The notes below the pieces were generated by a model. The model was given only the letters and a program-made list of their open reading frames with translations, was not told the origin of the DNA and ran no database searches. The position numbers and the translations under genes are program-made. A DNA stretch of 64,000 nucleotides from Microbacterium pygmaeum (GTDB lineage Bacteria; Actinomycetota; Actinomycetes; Actinomycetales; Microbacteriaceae): the NCBI RefSeq assembly GCF_900100885.1, contig NZ_LT629692.1, positions 3,604,571 to 3,668,570 on the forward strand. The letters run 5' to 3'. Below are positions 54,441-62,940 of this stretch, piece by piece. How positions within the stretch are numbered: the first letter of the stretch is position 1; each line of letters opens with the position of its first letter.

Positions 54441-54473
54441 GGAGCCGACGCCCCGCGCGGGCGCGCGTCGGGG

Positions 54474-54707
54474 TCAGCCCCAGTGAATCGCAGGCCCGTC
54501 GAGGTCGATCGGCCTCGCCGTCTGCCCCCGGTCATCGGTGACCGTAGAACCGCAGGAACGGCAGGCATAGCCGTCTGCGGTGTCGTGCATCACGGTGCCG
54601 CATGTCGGGCAGGCCGGCTGCTCGACGGCGTCGAGGTCGTCGGGCATGCTGCGGTGCGGTGGCGCAGGGAACGCAGCAGCATCGCCGTCATCGGGTGTCA
54701 CGGCCAT
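54474..54707 (-). CDS. small zinc-ribbon protein
   Basis: 77 aa. CPTCGTVMHDTADGYACRSCG gives two CxxC pairs spaced as in a rubredoxin-like zinc ribbon. The N-terminal part is acidic and Pro-rich. Function unknown; probably a small metal-binding protein. Not related to the polysaccharide genes by any sign. Moderate confidence because of its size, but the cysteine pattern would be unlikely by chance. Confidence 0.65.
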   Translation of the reverse strand: MAVTPDDGDAAAFPAPPHRSMPDDLDAVEQPACPTCGTVMHDTADGYACRSCGSTVTDDRGQTARPIDLDGPAIHWG

Positions 54708-54761
54708 GATCTCAGGGTACGCGGGGCATCCCGCACAAGGGCCGCCGGGTTCGGCGCGCCG

Positions 54762-55070
54762 TCAGCCGGTCTTACGGGAGAGTGCTTCCCAGTTGGCGTC
54801 GATGCGGTCGGGCTTGGACTTCGCGATGCGAGCGGGCAGCCGCTGACCGACCTTCGGCCACCACTTGCGCAGCGTGACGACCTCGGTGCTCACGAGTGTG
54901 GGCGGGATGCCGTCGGCCTCGGTCATCACGTCCAGCTCGCACGACAGGTAGCCGAAGCGACCCTTCGGCTCGCTGACCGAGACCACCCGGACGAATCCCT
55001 GCACGGAATCGGCGATCGGGTCGCCCATCGCCCTCTCGAGCTGATTGGCCATGCGATCGATCTCGTCCAT
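54762..55070 (-). CDS. conserved hypothetical protein
   Basis: 102 aa, beginning MDEIDRMANQLERAMGDP. The body GFVRVVSVSEPKGRFGYLSCELDV and LRKWWPKVGQRLPARIAKS reads like a small folded beta protein with no known motif, signal or membrane helix. It is separated by 54 bp from the zinc-ribbon gene on the same strand. Function unknown. Confidence 0.65.
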   Translation of the reverse strand: MDEIDRMANQLERAMGDPIADSVQGFVRVVSVSEPKGRFGYLSCELDVMTEADGIPPTLVSTEVVTLRKWWPKVGQRLPARIAKSKPDRIDANWEALSRKTG

Positions 55071-55559
55071 GGGGCGAGCCTACGCGGCGGGTGTTTCCGA
55101 CGCGGGTCGCTGTGCGCCCAGGCTTCCGATTGCCTCCTGCTTGCTCCGCCGCATCTCGTTCACTTGCCTCAGAACGTCGCCCCGCCGCACCCCGAACCAC
55201 ACCCCGAGGCAAACGAACCCGCCAGCCGCACAGCGCGTCCACCTCACTTGCCTCAGAACGTCGCCCCACCGCACCCCGAACCACACCCCGAGGCAAACAA
55301 ACCCGCCAGCCGCACAGCGCGCCCACCTCACTTGCCTCAGAACGTCGCCCCACCGCACCCCGAACCACACCCCGAGGCAACCGGACCCGCCAGCCGCACA
55401 GCGCGCCCACCTCACTTGCCTCAGAACGTCGCCCCACCGCACCCCGAACCACACCCCGAGGCAAACGAAACCCACACACCGCAGCCGCCGGCGCACGGGC
55501 TTCGCCCGTGGCGGGTCGCCGTTTGACACTGCACGCGGCCCGCGGATAGCGTCCCTGAG
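55071..55559. other. 489-bp intergenic region holding the 84-bp array
   Basis: Lies between two divergent genes, so promoters for both should be here. Apart from the 84-bp array only a small inverted repeat ACGGGCTTCGCCCGT (near 55496-55510) was seen. Confidence 0.6.
55161..55475 (+). repeat. 84-bp tandem repeat array, nearly four units, each with inverted arms
   Basis: Units start CACTTGCCTCAGAACGTCGC at 55161, 55245, 55329 and 55413 (exact 84-bp period). Each contains TTGCCTC and, about 35 bp later, its complement GAGGCAA. Units differ by only a few bases. Confidence 0.92.
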
Positions 55560-56414
55560 ATGGCGCGCCCCGTGGAGTCTTCGACCTCGCTCCAGCGCAC
55601 CTACCGCTACCTGCGCATCAGCATCGCCGCCACGGTGGTCGCCATCTTCGTCTCGGTCGCCGTGGCCGCGGCATCCGTCGGCTGGCTCACCTCCGTGAGC
55701 GACTACTTCTACACGCCCGCGCGCAACGTCTTCGTCGGGTCGCTCATCGCCGTCTCGCTCGCACTGTTCGCCCTCTCCGGCCGCGGCCTGGAGCGTGCGC
55801 TGCTCGATGCGGCCGCCCTGTTCGCCCCGCTCATCGCCGTTGTGCCGACCACACTCGCGCCCGGCACGATCCCCGGCGTGGGTCTGCCGTGCCAATACCG
55901 CTGCTTCCCTCCGGAATTCGAACCGGATGCCGAGAACGGCGTGATCACCTATGTCATCGTCGGCGGTGTCGCGGTCCTGGTCGCGCTCGCGCTCGTGGCC
56001 CTGCAGCAGTCCTCGTTCCGCTCGGTGGCGTTCTCGCTCGGCCTGGCGGTCGCCGTACTCGCCGCGGTCGGGCTCACCTGGCTGTTCGCTCGCGACGCCT
56101 TCCTCCAGCAGGGTCACTTCGTCGCCACGGTCGCCTTCTTCGCCCTGTTCGCGGCGGTCGCCGTGCTCAATGCCTTTCCTCGGGGCGATGCGGCGCCGCC
56201 CCCGCAGGCGATCCGCGCCTGGTACATCGCCATCGCGGCCCTGCTGGCGCTCGTGCTGGTCGTCTACGTGGCGCTCGGGGTCCTGGGCATCGTCACGCGG
56301 TCGGGCGTTCCGGTCGTGCTCCTGGTCGAAGCCGCCGCGCTGTGCCTGTTCTGCGCCTTCTGGGTCGTGCAGTGCATCGAGAAGTGGAACGAGGGCGATC
56401 CCGGCATCCGGTGA
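55560..56414 (+). CDS. seven-helix integral membrane protein of unknown function
   Basis: 284 aa with about seven membrane helices (first at 22-42, then 58-75, 84-105, 130-150, 155-178, 185-205, 225-275 containing two). An extracytoplasmic loop holds a paired-cysteine sequence CQYRCFPPEFEP. No transporter or enzyme motif recognised. Conserved-looking codon use and the divergent placement suggest a normal chromosomal gene. Confidence 0.75.
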   Translation: MARPVESSTSLQRTYRYLRISIAATVVAIFVSVAVAAASVGWLTSVSDYFYTPARNVFVGSLIAVSLALFALSGRGLERALLDAAALFAPLIAVVPTTLAPGTIPGVGLPCQYRCFPPEFEPDAENGVITYVIVGGVAVLVALALVALQQSSFRSVAFSLGLAVAVLAAVGLTWLFARDAFLQQGHFVATVAFFALFAAVAVLNAFPRGDAAPPPQAIRAWYIAIAALLALVLVVYVALGVLGIVTRSGVPVVLLVEAAALCLFCAFWVVQCIEKWNEGDPGIR

Positions 56415-56589
56415 TCGACCCGGACGCACTCCCCGACGAACCCCTCCCGCGAAGCTCAGGTTTGCCTTGGGATTGTGTGAAGTGCTCGATTCCGTCGCAT
56501 GGAGTTCGCTAGCGTGAGGACGTCGACGACGCGTGGGGCGCCGTCGGCGCAAGTCGCGGTCCGCACCCGAATCGGAACGCGCATGGCGT

Positions 56590-56619
56590 CGTCGTGGGGC
56601 CTTTCGAGGCCCCACGACG
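56590..56619 (+). terminator. strong hairpin with TTCG tetraloop ahead of lepB
   Basis: Perfect 13-bp stem CGTCGTGGGGCCT / AGGCCCCACGACG around the stable tetraloop TTCG (56603-56606). It is 175 bp after the membrane-protein stop and 25 bp before the lepB GTG. No T-run. Either a terminator or a structured leader. Confidence 0.65.
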
Positions 56620-56644
56620 CGCACCGCCCCGGTACGTTAGGGCA

Positions 56645-57364
56645 GTGAGCTCAGTGGTCGCCCCGACGCCCAAGCCGACCCGACAGCAGTGGTGGCGACG
56701 GGTGATCGGCAATCCCTGGTTCCACCTCATTGCGGCGTTCGTCGTGGCGGGCCTCGTCCTCTCGTTCGTGGCCAAGCCCTACTGGGTGCCCTCCGGGTCG
56801 ATGGAGAACACCCTCCAGCCGGGCGACCGCATCCTGGTGAACCGCCTCGCCTTCGTCGGCTCCTCGCCCGCGACCGGTGACGTCATCGTGTTCGACGCCG
56901 ATGCCAAGTGGGACGCGACCCCGCCGCCGGAGACCGACCTGTTCGGCTCGGTCGTCGGCTGGATCGGTCAGCTCACCGGCTTCGGGCCCTCCGGCCCGCA
57001 CACCCTCATCAAGCGGGTGATCGGCGGGCCGGGTCAGCGCGTCGAGTGCTGCACCGACACCGGGGCGGTCACCGTCGACGGCACGCCGCTGACCGAGCCG
57101 TACGTGTGGAACGACTTCGAGTTCACGCCAGACATCCTGGACTGCGATTCGGCGATCCGCTCACCGCGCTGCTTCGACGAGGTCACGGTGCCTGCCGATT
57201 CCTACCTGATGCTCGGCGACAACCGGGCGAATTCGGCCGACTCCGCCGTGCGCTGCCGGACGGATGACGCCGCGGAGGACTGCTGGCGGTGGGCGACCGG
57301 CGAGGGAGTCGTCGGCAAGGCCGTCGTCATCCTCTGGCCGATCGGGCGGTGGAGCGGGCTCTGA
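56645..57364 (+). CDS. lepB: signal peptidase I
   Basis: 239 aa from GTG 56645; the upstream in-frame start at 56594 lies inside the hairpin and is rejected. One membrane helix (about 25-43), catalytic serine in PSGSMENTL (Ser52), general-base lysine in HTLIKRVIGG (Lys123) and the box GDNRANSADS near 191-200. Cleaves signal peptides of exported proteins at the outer membrane face. A cysteine-containing insertion lies between the Lys and the last box. Confidence 0.93.
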   Translation: MSSVVAPTPKPTRQQWWRRVIGNPWFHLIAAFVVAGLVLSFVAKPYWVPSGSMENTLQPGDRILVNRLAFVGSSPATGDVIVFDADAKWDATPPPETDLFGSVVGWIGQLTGFGPSGPHTLIKRVIGGPGQRVECCTDTGAVTVDGTPLTEPYVWNDFEFTPDILDCDSAIRSPRCFDEVTVPADSYLMLGDNRANSADSAVRCRTDDAAEDCWRWATGEGVVGKAVVILWPIGRWSGL

Positions 57365-57371
57365 CCTGCGG

Positions 57372-58067
57372 CTACGCGGCCGGGGCGATCGCGATCGGCA
57401 CCGTCTGGTAGACGGTCTGCTGCGTGAACGCACCGCCGGCGGCAGCACCCTCGACGGTGACGGTCATCGCGAACTGCAGCGTCAAGCCGTATGTGTCGGC
57501 CGGCAGTTGCGCGATCGTCGTCGACGGCACGAGCAGGCCGCCCTGGTAGCTGTTCAGGAGCAGGCCCTGATCGGAGCGCAGCGTGTCGGTCGGCACCAGC
57601 GTCCGCGGGTCCGCGGTGAACTGGAACGGCTGCGAGACCTGCCCAGAGGTCTGCGAGGTCTGCGACGTGATCGAGATCGCCGAGATGTACACGCGCCGCT
57701 TCTGCTCGAGGACGGCCTTCTCGTCCACCCGGTGGTCGTACACGTTGACGGCGAACCCGAAGCTCTTCGGGTTGTCGGGCGTCCACTCCAGGGTCCGCTT
57801 GGGCTCGTCCGCCCAGAGCTCGAGGCGCACCTCGAGCTGGTCGGCGACCTCGGAGGTCAGCGTCTGCGAGCCGTCGTAGGTGAAGACCGAATCGAAGGCG
57901 ATCGACGCCGTCGGAGTCGGCGTCGGGGTCGGCGTCGCCGCGCCTGCCGCGGGCGAAGATGCGCAGCCCGCGAGGAGGGAGCCGGCGAGCGCGACAGCGG
58001 CGAGGGTGGCGGTGGCGCGGCGGACGGAGGGCCGGCGCAGCGGCAGGGACAGGTGTGAGCGGGTCAT
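57372..58067 (-). CDS. secreted lipoprotein of unknown function
   Basis: 231 aa from ATG 58067. Signal with lipobox LLAGC (Cys about 35), a (TP)n linker, then a beta-rich domain with SVFTYDGSQTLTSEVADQL and a Thr/Ser/Gln-rich stretch. No catalytic motif. Convergent with lepB, 7 bp apart. Divergent from the histidine kinase, so it may be part of the same envelope-sensing neighbourhood; this is positional inference only. Confidence 0.75.
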   Translation of the reverse strand: MTRSHLSLPLRRPSVRRATATLAAVALAGSLLAGCASSPAAGAATPTPTPTPTASIAFDSVFTYDGSQTLTSEVADQLEVRLELWADEPKRTLEWTPDNPKSFGFAVNVYDHRVDEKAVLEQKRRVYISAISITSQTSQTSGQVSQPFQFTADPRTLVPTDTLRSDQGLLLNSYQGGLLVPSTTIAQLPADTYGLTLQFAMTVTVEGAAAGGAFTQQTVYQTVPIAIAPAA

Positions 58068-58227
58068 GAGATCGTTCCGGTCGGCGGTGGACGAGGGCGG
58101 GCAGCGCGAAATCGGATGCTGCGGTGCCAGCGTGTCCCACCGACCGCAACGAACCCCCGCACCGAACCGCAAGAGCACCGCAAGGTCTGCACACGAGATG
58201 CCCGTGGACGTCGGTAAGATTCGTGTC

Positions 58228-59922
58228 ATGTCGGTGGCGTCCCGAACGACGGCACTCGTGCCGCTGAACGGCGTCGCCGCAACGCCGCGACGCCCCCTCA
58301 GCACGCGTACGCGATCGATCTGGCTGCGTCAGCTGACCCTCGCCGCCGTCGTCGTGGTGATCGCCGTCGTGATCGCCGTCATCAGCCCGGTCGCTTTTGC
58401 CGAGCCGCTGATGCTGGTCGGCATCGGCACGCTCATGGCGGTCACCGCCGCCACCCTGTTCATCCCCTGGGGCAGCGCCTCGCCGACGCTCATCGCTGCG
58501 GTGCCGTTCGCCGATGTCATCGGCATCGGCATCATGGCCTTCGGCGGCGACCTGCGGATGAGCTACCTCTGGGTGTTCCCGATCGCCTGGATCGCCGCCC
58601 ACTACACGCTCGTCTGGATGATCTCGGCGCTCGGACTGATCGCTGCGATCATGGTCGTGGACGGCATCGTGCACTTCGGCAACAGCGCCAGCGTCGCCCG
58701 CTTCGTCATCGTGCTGCTGTGCCTCACGTTCATCGGGATCACGATCTTCAGCACCGCTCGCCAGACCGGGGCGTTCAAGCGACTGCTGCGTCGCCAGGCC
58801 CGGCGGCTGCAGTACACGCTCGATCGCGTGTCTGCGCAGGAGCGCCGCGTCACGCAGACCCTCAACGGTCTCGACCTGGCGGTTGCCCGTGTGAACGCCG
58901 ATGGCGAGCTGCTCTCGGCCAACGACGCCTTCCTGGCGCTGTACGCCAGGGACCGCGAGGATCCGAACGACCCTGGCCTCGCCGTCGAATACGCCGGCTT
59001 CCGTGGCGAGGCCCTCCGTGATGCGCAGCGTACGATCACCCGCGCCGCACGCGGCGACGTCCTCGACGACGAGCGCGTGTGGCTGTACGACCCGAACGGG
59101 CAATGGCACACCCTCGACATCACCACCCGGCCGCTCACCGCCGCCGACGGCGAAGAGCAGAGCACACTGATCGTCGCGCAGGATGTCACCGAGCTCATGC
59201 GCGCGCAGCGCCGCCGCGACGACCTGGCGGCCGTGATCTCGCACGAGCTGCGCAACCCGCTGACCGCCATCCTCGGACACGTCGACCTGATTCTCGACGA
59301 CAACGAGCTCACGCCTCGAGACCAGGAGCGACTCGAGGTCGTCGAGCGCGCGAGCGAGCGAATGAACCAGATGATCTCGTCGATCCTGACCTCGCCCCCC
59401 GAGCGTGAAGAAGACCCCGAGCCGCCGCGCGAAGTGGTCGACGTGCGACCGCTGCTGGAGGCATCCGTCGAATCCTTTCTTCCCGCCGCAGCGGCACGCG
59501 GGGTGCGTCTGGACATCGACGCCCCGTCGCCGGTCGTCTTCGAAGCGGACGCGTTCCGCCTGCGTCAGGTGCTGGACAACCTGGTCAGCAACGCGATCAA
59601 GTACACGCCCCGTGAGGGAAGCGTCGTCGTCGGCGGTCGCATGGTCGGGGAGTTCGCCGAGCTCACCATCGTCGACACCGGCATGGGGATGTCCGAGGAC
59701 GACCTCGACCACGTCTTCGACGACTACTTCCGCGCCGAGTCGGCTCGCGAGAGCGGCATCCCGGGCACCGGCCTCGGCATGGGGATCGTGCGCGATATCG
59801 TCGAGTCGCACTGCGGGACGATCGATCTGACCAGCACGCTGGGCGAGGGGACGACGGTGACCGCGAGGATCCCCCTCGACCGCGCCGAGGCAGAGCGGGT
59901 CGGAGCTGGGGAGCGAGCATGA
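58228..59922 (+). CDS. membrane sensor histidine kinase
   Basis: 564 aa from ATG 58228; ATG 58198 is a possible earlier start. Five to six N-terminal helices (to about residue 185), a PAS-like region (about 200-320), HisKA with SHELRNPLTAILGH (phospho-His339) and an HATPase_c domain with DNLVSNAIKYTP and GIPGTGLGMGIVRDI. No response-regulator gene is adjacent, making it an orphan in this window. The next gene, 13 bp later, encodes a degenerate GGDEF protein. Confidence 0.9.
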   Translation: MSVASRTTALVPLNGVAATPRRPLSTRTRSIWLRQLTLAAVVVVIAVVIAVISPVAFAEPLMLVGIGTLMAVTAATLFIPWGSASPTLIAAVPFADVIGIGIMAFGGDLRMSYLWVFPIAWIAAHYTLVWMISALGLIAAIMVVDGIVHFGNSASVARFVIVLLCLTFIGITIFSTARQTGAFKRLLRRQARRLQYTLDRVSAQERRVTQTLNGLDLAVARVNADGELLSANDAFLALYARDREDPNDPGLAVEYAGFRGEALRDAQRTITRAARGDVLDDERVWLYDPNGQWHTLDITTRPLTAADGEEQSTLIVAQDVTELMRAQRRRDDLAAVISHELRNPLTAILGHVDLILDDNELTPRDQERLEVVERASERMNQMISSILTSPPEREEDPEPPREVVDVRPLLEASVESFLPAAAARGVRLDIDAPSPVVFEADAFRLRQVLDNLVSNAIKYTPREGSVVVGGRMVGEFAELTIVDTGMGMSEDDLDHVFDDYFRAESARESGIPGTGLGMGIVRDIVESHCGTIDLTSTLGEGTTVTARIPLDRAEAERVGAGERA

Positions 59923-59935
59923 ACGGGGGGCGATC

Positions 59936-61063
59936 GTGCAACAGGTCGAATTGAACTTGCAGACCGCGGTGCTGGCGACACTGGCGACGGTGATGATGAT
60001 CGGGCTGGGATTCCTGCGTCATCCTTCGCGTGCGACGCGCCTGTGGGCCCTGGCGTTCCTTCTCGCGATGCTCGCGACGTTCGGTCAGATCGCCGCCACC
60101 GTCTCGGAGATGGAGCTGGTCCGCGTGGCCTGCGTGGGGGTCATCCTCGCCGGGCCGCCGCTGATCTGGTCGGGCGTCCGGGCCGCGTTCGGCAAGTCCT
60201 CCATGGCCTGGATCGGGCTCGTGCTGGGGGCTTCCTCCGCGGTGCTGCTCGTGGCACTGGCCGGCAGCGACGGTTACATCCTCGGCTTCCGGCTCGCCTT
60301 CGCCGCCTCCGCAGTCTTCGCCGCGCTCACGGCGGCCGAACTGATCGGCTCTCCCCAGCGCGGGCTCGGCATGCTGTTGCCGCTGACGATCATCTCGGTG
60401 ATCTTCCCGATGCTGGCACTTGCGAACATCGTGATCGCCCTCCGGGCCGTCGTCGAGGGCGCTGACGACCTCACAGCGACGCAGACGGTGAACGTGCTGG
60501 GGATGCCCGTCTACCTGGTGTGCGCGATCGTCTCGCTGCTCTACCTCGCCTCGGCTGCCGAGTCCGACGACGGGAAGCGGGGCGCACGCCGCCTCCCCCG
60601 GCTCACCCTCGCCGACCGCCTGACGCGCGCCCAGGCGCGCAACGAGGCGACCTGGTCGCTCCTGTACATCAACCTCGACGACGTCGTCGACATCCGTCTC
60701 GCCGTCGGCGACGCCGCGTTCGAGCAGGTGATCCAGCGATTCACCTCTGATGTGCGCTCGGCGTTCCCGACGGAGGCGGACATCGAGTTCCGTTCGGACA
60801 CGACCGCACTCGTCCTGCTGACCCGGCCGGAAGCCACGATCCGGGCGAACGTCCGGTCGATGCTGAACGCCATCTCGTCGATGGACGCGGAGCAGCCGCT
60901 CAGCGTGCAGTTGGCCGCCAGCGTCGGGTGGGTCACGACGGCGACATCCGGCTACGACCTGGACGAGCTCGTCCGGGTGGCATCCGCCGCCGCGGTGGAT
61001 GCGCGCCTCGCCGGTGGCGACCGTTGGGTGCGCGTCGGGGATGCGACTCGCGCCGTCCGCTGA
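59936..61063 (+). CDS. membrane protein with degenerate GGDEF domain
   Basis: 375 aa from GTG 59936. Six or so N-terminal membrane helices to about residue 205, then a GGDEF-like fold (LADRLTRAQARNEATWSLLYINLDD, ASVGWVTT, LVRVASAAAVDAR). The signature GG(D/E)EF is replaced by EFRSDTT, so diguanylate cyclase activity is not expected. 13 bp after the histidine kinase, likely one operon; probably a non-catalytic sensing or partner protein. Confidence 0.72.
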   Translation: MQQVELNLQTAVLATLATVMMIGLGFLRHPSRATRLWALAFLLAMLATFGQIAATVSEMELVRVACVGVILAGPPLIWSGVRAAFGKSSMAWIGLVLGASSAVLLVALAGSDGYILGFRLAFAASAVFAALTAAELIGSPQRGLGMLLPLTIISVIFPMLALANIVIALRAVVEGADDLTATQTVNVLGMPVYLVCAIVSLLYLASAAESDDGKRGARRLPRLTLADRLTRAQARNEATWSLLYINLDDVVDIRLAVGDAAFEQVIQRFTSDVRSAFPTEADIEFRSDTTALVLLTRPEATIRANVRSMLNAISSMDAEQPLSVQLAASVGWVTTATSGYDLDELVRVASAAAVDARLAGGDRWVRVGDATRAVR

Positions 61064-61091
61064 GCGGCACAGGAGCGTGCCGCGATGACGC

Positions 61092-61825
61092 TCAGGCCGC
61101 GCCGACCGCCTGGGATGAGGCATCCGCCTCGGAAGACTGCATCTTGGACACCGGCGGGTCGGCCAGGCGCGTCGTCACGAGGATGGGCAGATGATCGCTG
61201 CGCCCCTGCGGGAGCGTGCGGACGCGGTCGATCGTGAACCCCACGGACGTCGCGAAGTCGTAGTGACCGCGGAAGAAGCGGTACCGCGTGTACGTACGCG
61301 CGTCGCTGAGGTTCAGCTCGTACCCGTGCTCACGGATCTGCTGACCCAGGTTCTCCTTGAAGACCGGATAGTTGTAGTCGCCGACCATCAGGAGCGGGAG
61401 TCCCTCACCGAGCTGCTGCAGCTCGGTCAGTGCGGTGCGGATCTGATGCCGCCGGAGCGAGTTGAGCGCCGTCAGGGGCGCGGCGTGGAACGAGGCGACG
61501 ATGACGTCGCGGTTCTCATCGATGTCATGCAGGCGGACGCCCAGCATCCGCTCCTCCGCGGGCTTGAGCACACGATCGTGCAGCGACTTCTTCAGTGCCA
61601 TCGAGCGGACCTCGACGGCGGTGTACGTGTTCGCCGGTAGTAGACGGCCAGCCCCAGGCGATTGCGCGAGGTCGCGTCGGCCAGACGCAGACCGCCGATC
61701 TCCTCAGGGATGTCGGTGGTGTCGCATTCCTGCAGACACAGCACGTCTGCCGCGTGACGCTCGACGAGGCCGCGCAGCTCGCCGACGGCGCGGTGCTTGC
61801 GGAGGTTGTACGAGATGACCTTCAT
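61092..61825 (-). pseudogene. endonuclease/exonuclease/phosphatase family protein, frameshifted as read
   Basis: The N-terminal part (MKVISYNLRKHR, VLCLQECDT) is in one frame from ATG 61825 and the rest (VASFHAAPL, LLMVGDYNYP, IDRVRTLPQGRSDHLPI) in another. Together they form a complete EEP-fold Mg-dependent phosphoesterase of about 244 aa with the catalytic Glu, GDYN and SDH motifs. The break is near 61634, where one extra C on the plus strand (CGCCCGG for CGCCGG) would restore the frame. Either a sequencing indel or a recent mutation. Confidence 0.75.
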
Positions 61826-61925
61826 AGCCGCTCCAGCCTAGGCCTGCCCGGTTGCGCAGTGGTGGCGCCTTGACAATCGCTGGAGAACCTTTCAGGAACG
61901 GGATGCCGCGTCCCGGCCGCCCCGA

Positions 61926-62758
61926 TCAGTCCAGCGTGCGCCGGCCGCGCGTCTGTTCGGCGCGGGTCGCCAGCAGCTCGTCGGCGGGGTAGCCGACCTG
62001 GGTCAGCGTCAGACCGCGCGCGGCCAAGACGGTGAACTCGCTGGTGCGCAGGCCTCCGTCGCGGATCGTCGCGAGGTCGGCGATATCGAGCCTCCCCTGG
62101 CCCACCGCGACGCAGGCGCCCACGAGCGCGCGCACCATGCTGTGGCAGAACGCATCGGCCTTGACGTTGGCGATGAGGACGCCGTCGGAGTCGCGCCGCC
62201 AGTCGTACTCCAGCAGCGTGCGGATCGTCGTACCCTCCTCGCGCGGCTTGCAGTATGCGGCGAAGTCGTGCAACCCGATGAGCGACCGGGCCGCGGCATC
62301 CATCGCCTCGGTGTTCAGCGGACCGCGCACGGTCGTCGTCCGGTGCCGTTCCATCGGGTCGTACGCACCGTCGGCGATCCGGTACTCGTAGCGTCGCCAC
62401 ACCGCGGCGAAGCGTGCATCGAATCCCTCGGGAGCGATCGCTGCACGGGTCACGTCGACGTCGGCGTAGGCGCCGACCACGCCACGGATGCGGGCGGCGA
62501 GCGCCGCGACCGGATCATCCTGCCGCCTGCGCTGCCCGCTCAGGCGCTTCTGCTGCTCCTCGTCGAGATCGACGTGGGCGACTTGCCCGCTCGCGTGCAC
62601 GCCGGAGTCGGTTCGGCCGGCCACCACGAGGCGGGGATCCCCGCCCAGGACGCGGGCGATCGCACCCTCCAGCGTGCCCTGAACGGTGCGCAGCCCCGGC
62701 TGCTTGGCCCAGCCCCGAAGTGCGTGCCGTCGTAGGCGATATCGAGCCGGATGCGCAC
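61926..62758 (-). pseudogene. truA: tRNA pseudouridine synthase A, frameshifted as read
   Basis: Starts GTG 62758 as MRIRLDIAYDGTHF, then shifts frame; the continuing frame has VVAGRTDSGVHASGQVAHVD with the catalytic Asp and runs to the end at 61926. The combined length of about 277 aa is normal for TruA, which makes pseudouridine 38-40 in tRNA anticodon arms. The frame is restored by one more C in the CCCC run at 62713-62716, giving HFGGWAKQPGLRTVQG. As truA is a housekeeping gene, a base-calling error is the likelier cause. Confidence 0.85.
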
Positions 62759-62940
62759 GCGCTCAGCCTACCCAGCGCGACGGTTCCGACCCGTACCACC
62801 CGCGCTTGCGCCCTGCGCGCCACGCAGCACGCACATCGCGCGTCTGATGTGCCGCGACACGAAGTGGAAACCCGCCTCTGCCAGGATGCGCAAAGGAGCG
62901 CCCGCGTCGTCCATCATCGCTCCGAGCTGTCACCCGTCCA

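Larger units (their letters stand above)
53181..54473. other. 1.3-kb gene-poor region with three repeat arrays
   Basis: After galU no frame looks like a real gene up to the zinc-ribbon gene at 54474. It holds a hairpin (53314-53346), an adenine-free CTCTG-rich tract (53357-53610), a 23-bp array (about 53868-53999) and a 33-bp array (about 54250-54440). Open frames through the arrays encode only the repeats and occur on both strands. Confidence 0.75.

Noticed and set aside
54148..54486. 11-residue-repeat proteins on both strands of the 33-bp array
   Set aside because: A 33-bp period keeps frames open on both strands; neither has a ribosome site or plausible ends.
55161..55475. CRISPR array
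   Set aside because: The 84-bp units are nearly identical throughout, with no unique spacers of constant length and no cas genes in view.
57202..59811. 869-codon minus-strand open frame
   Set aside because: Overlaps lepB and the histidine kinase on the other strand and the lipoprotein in another frame; no domains.
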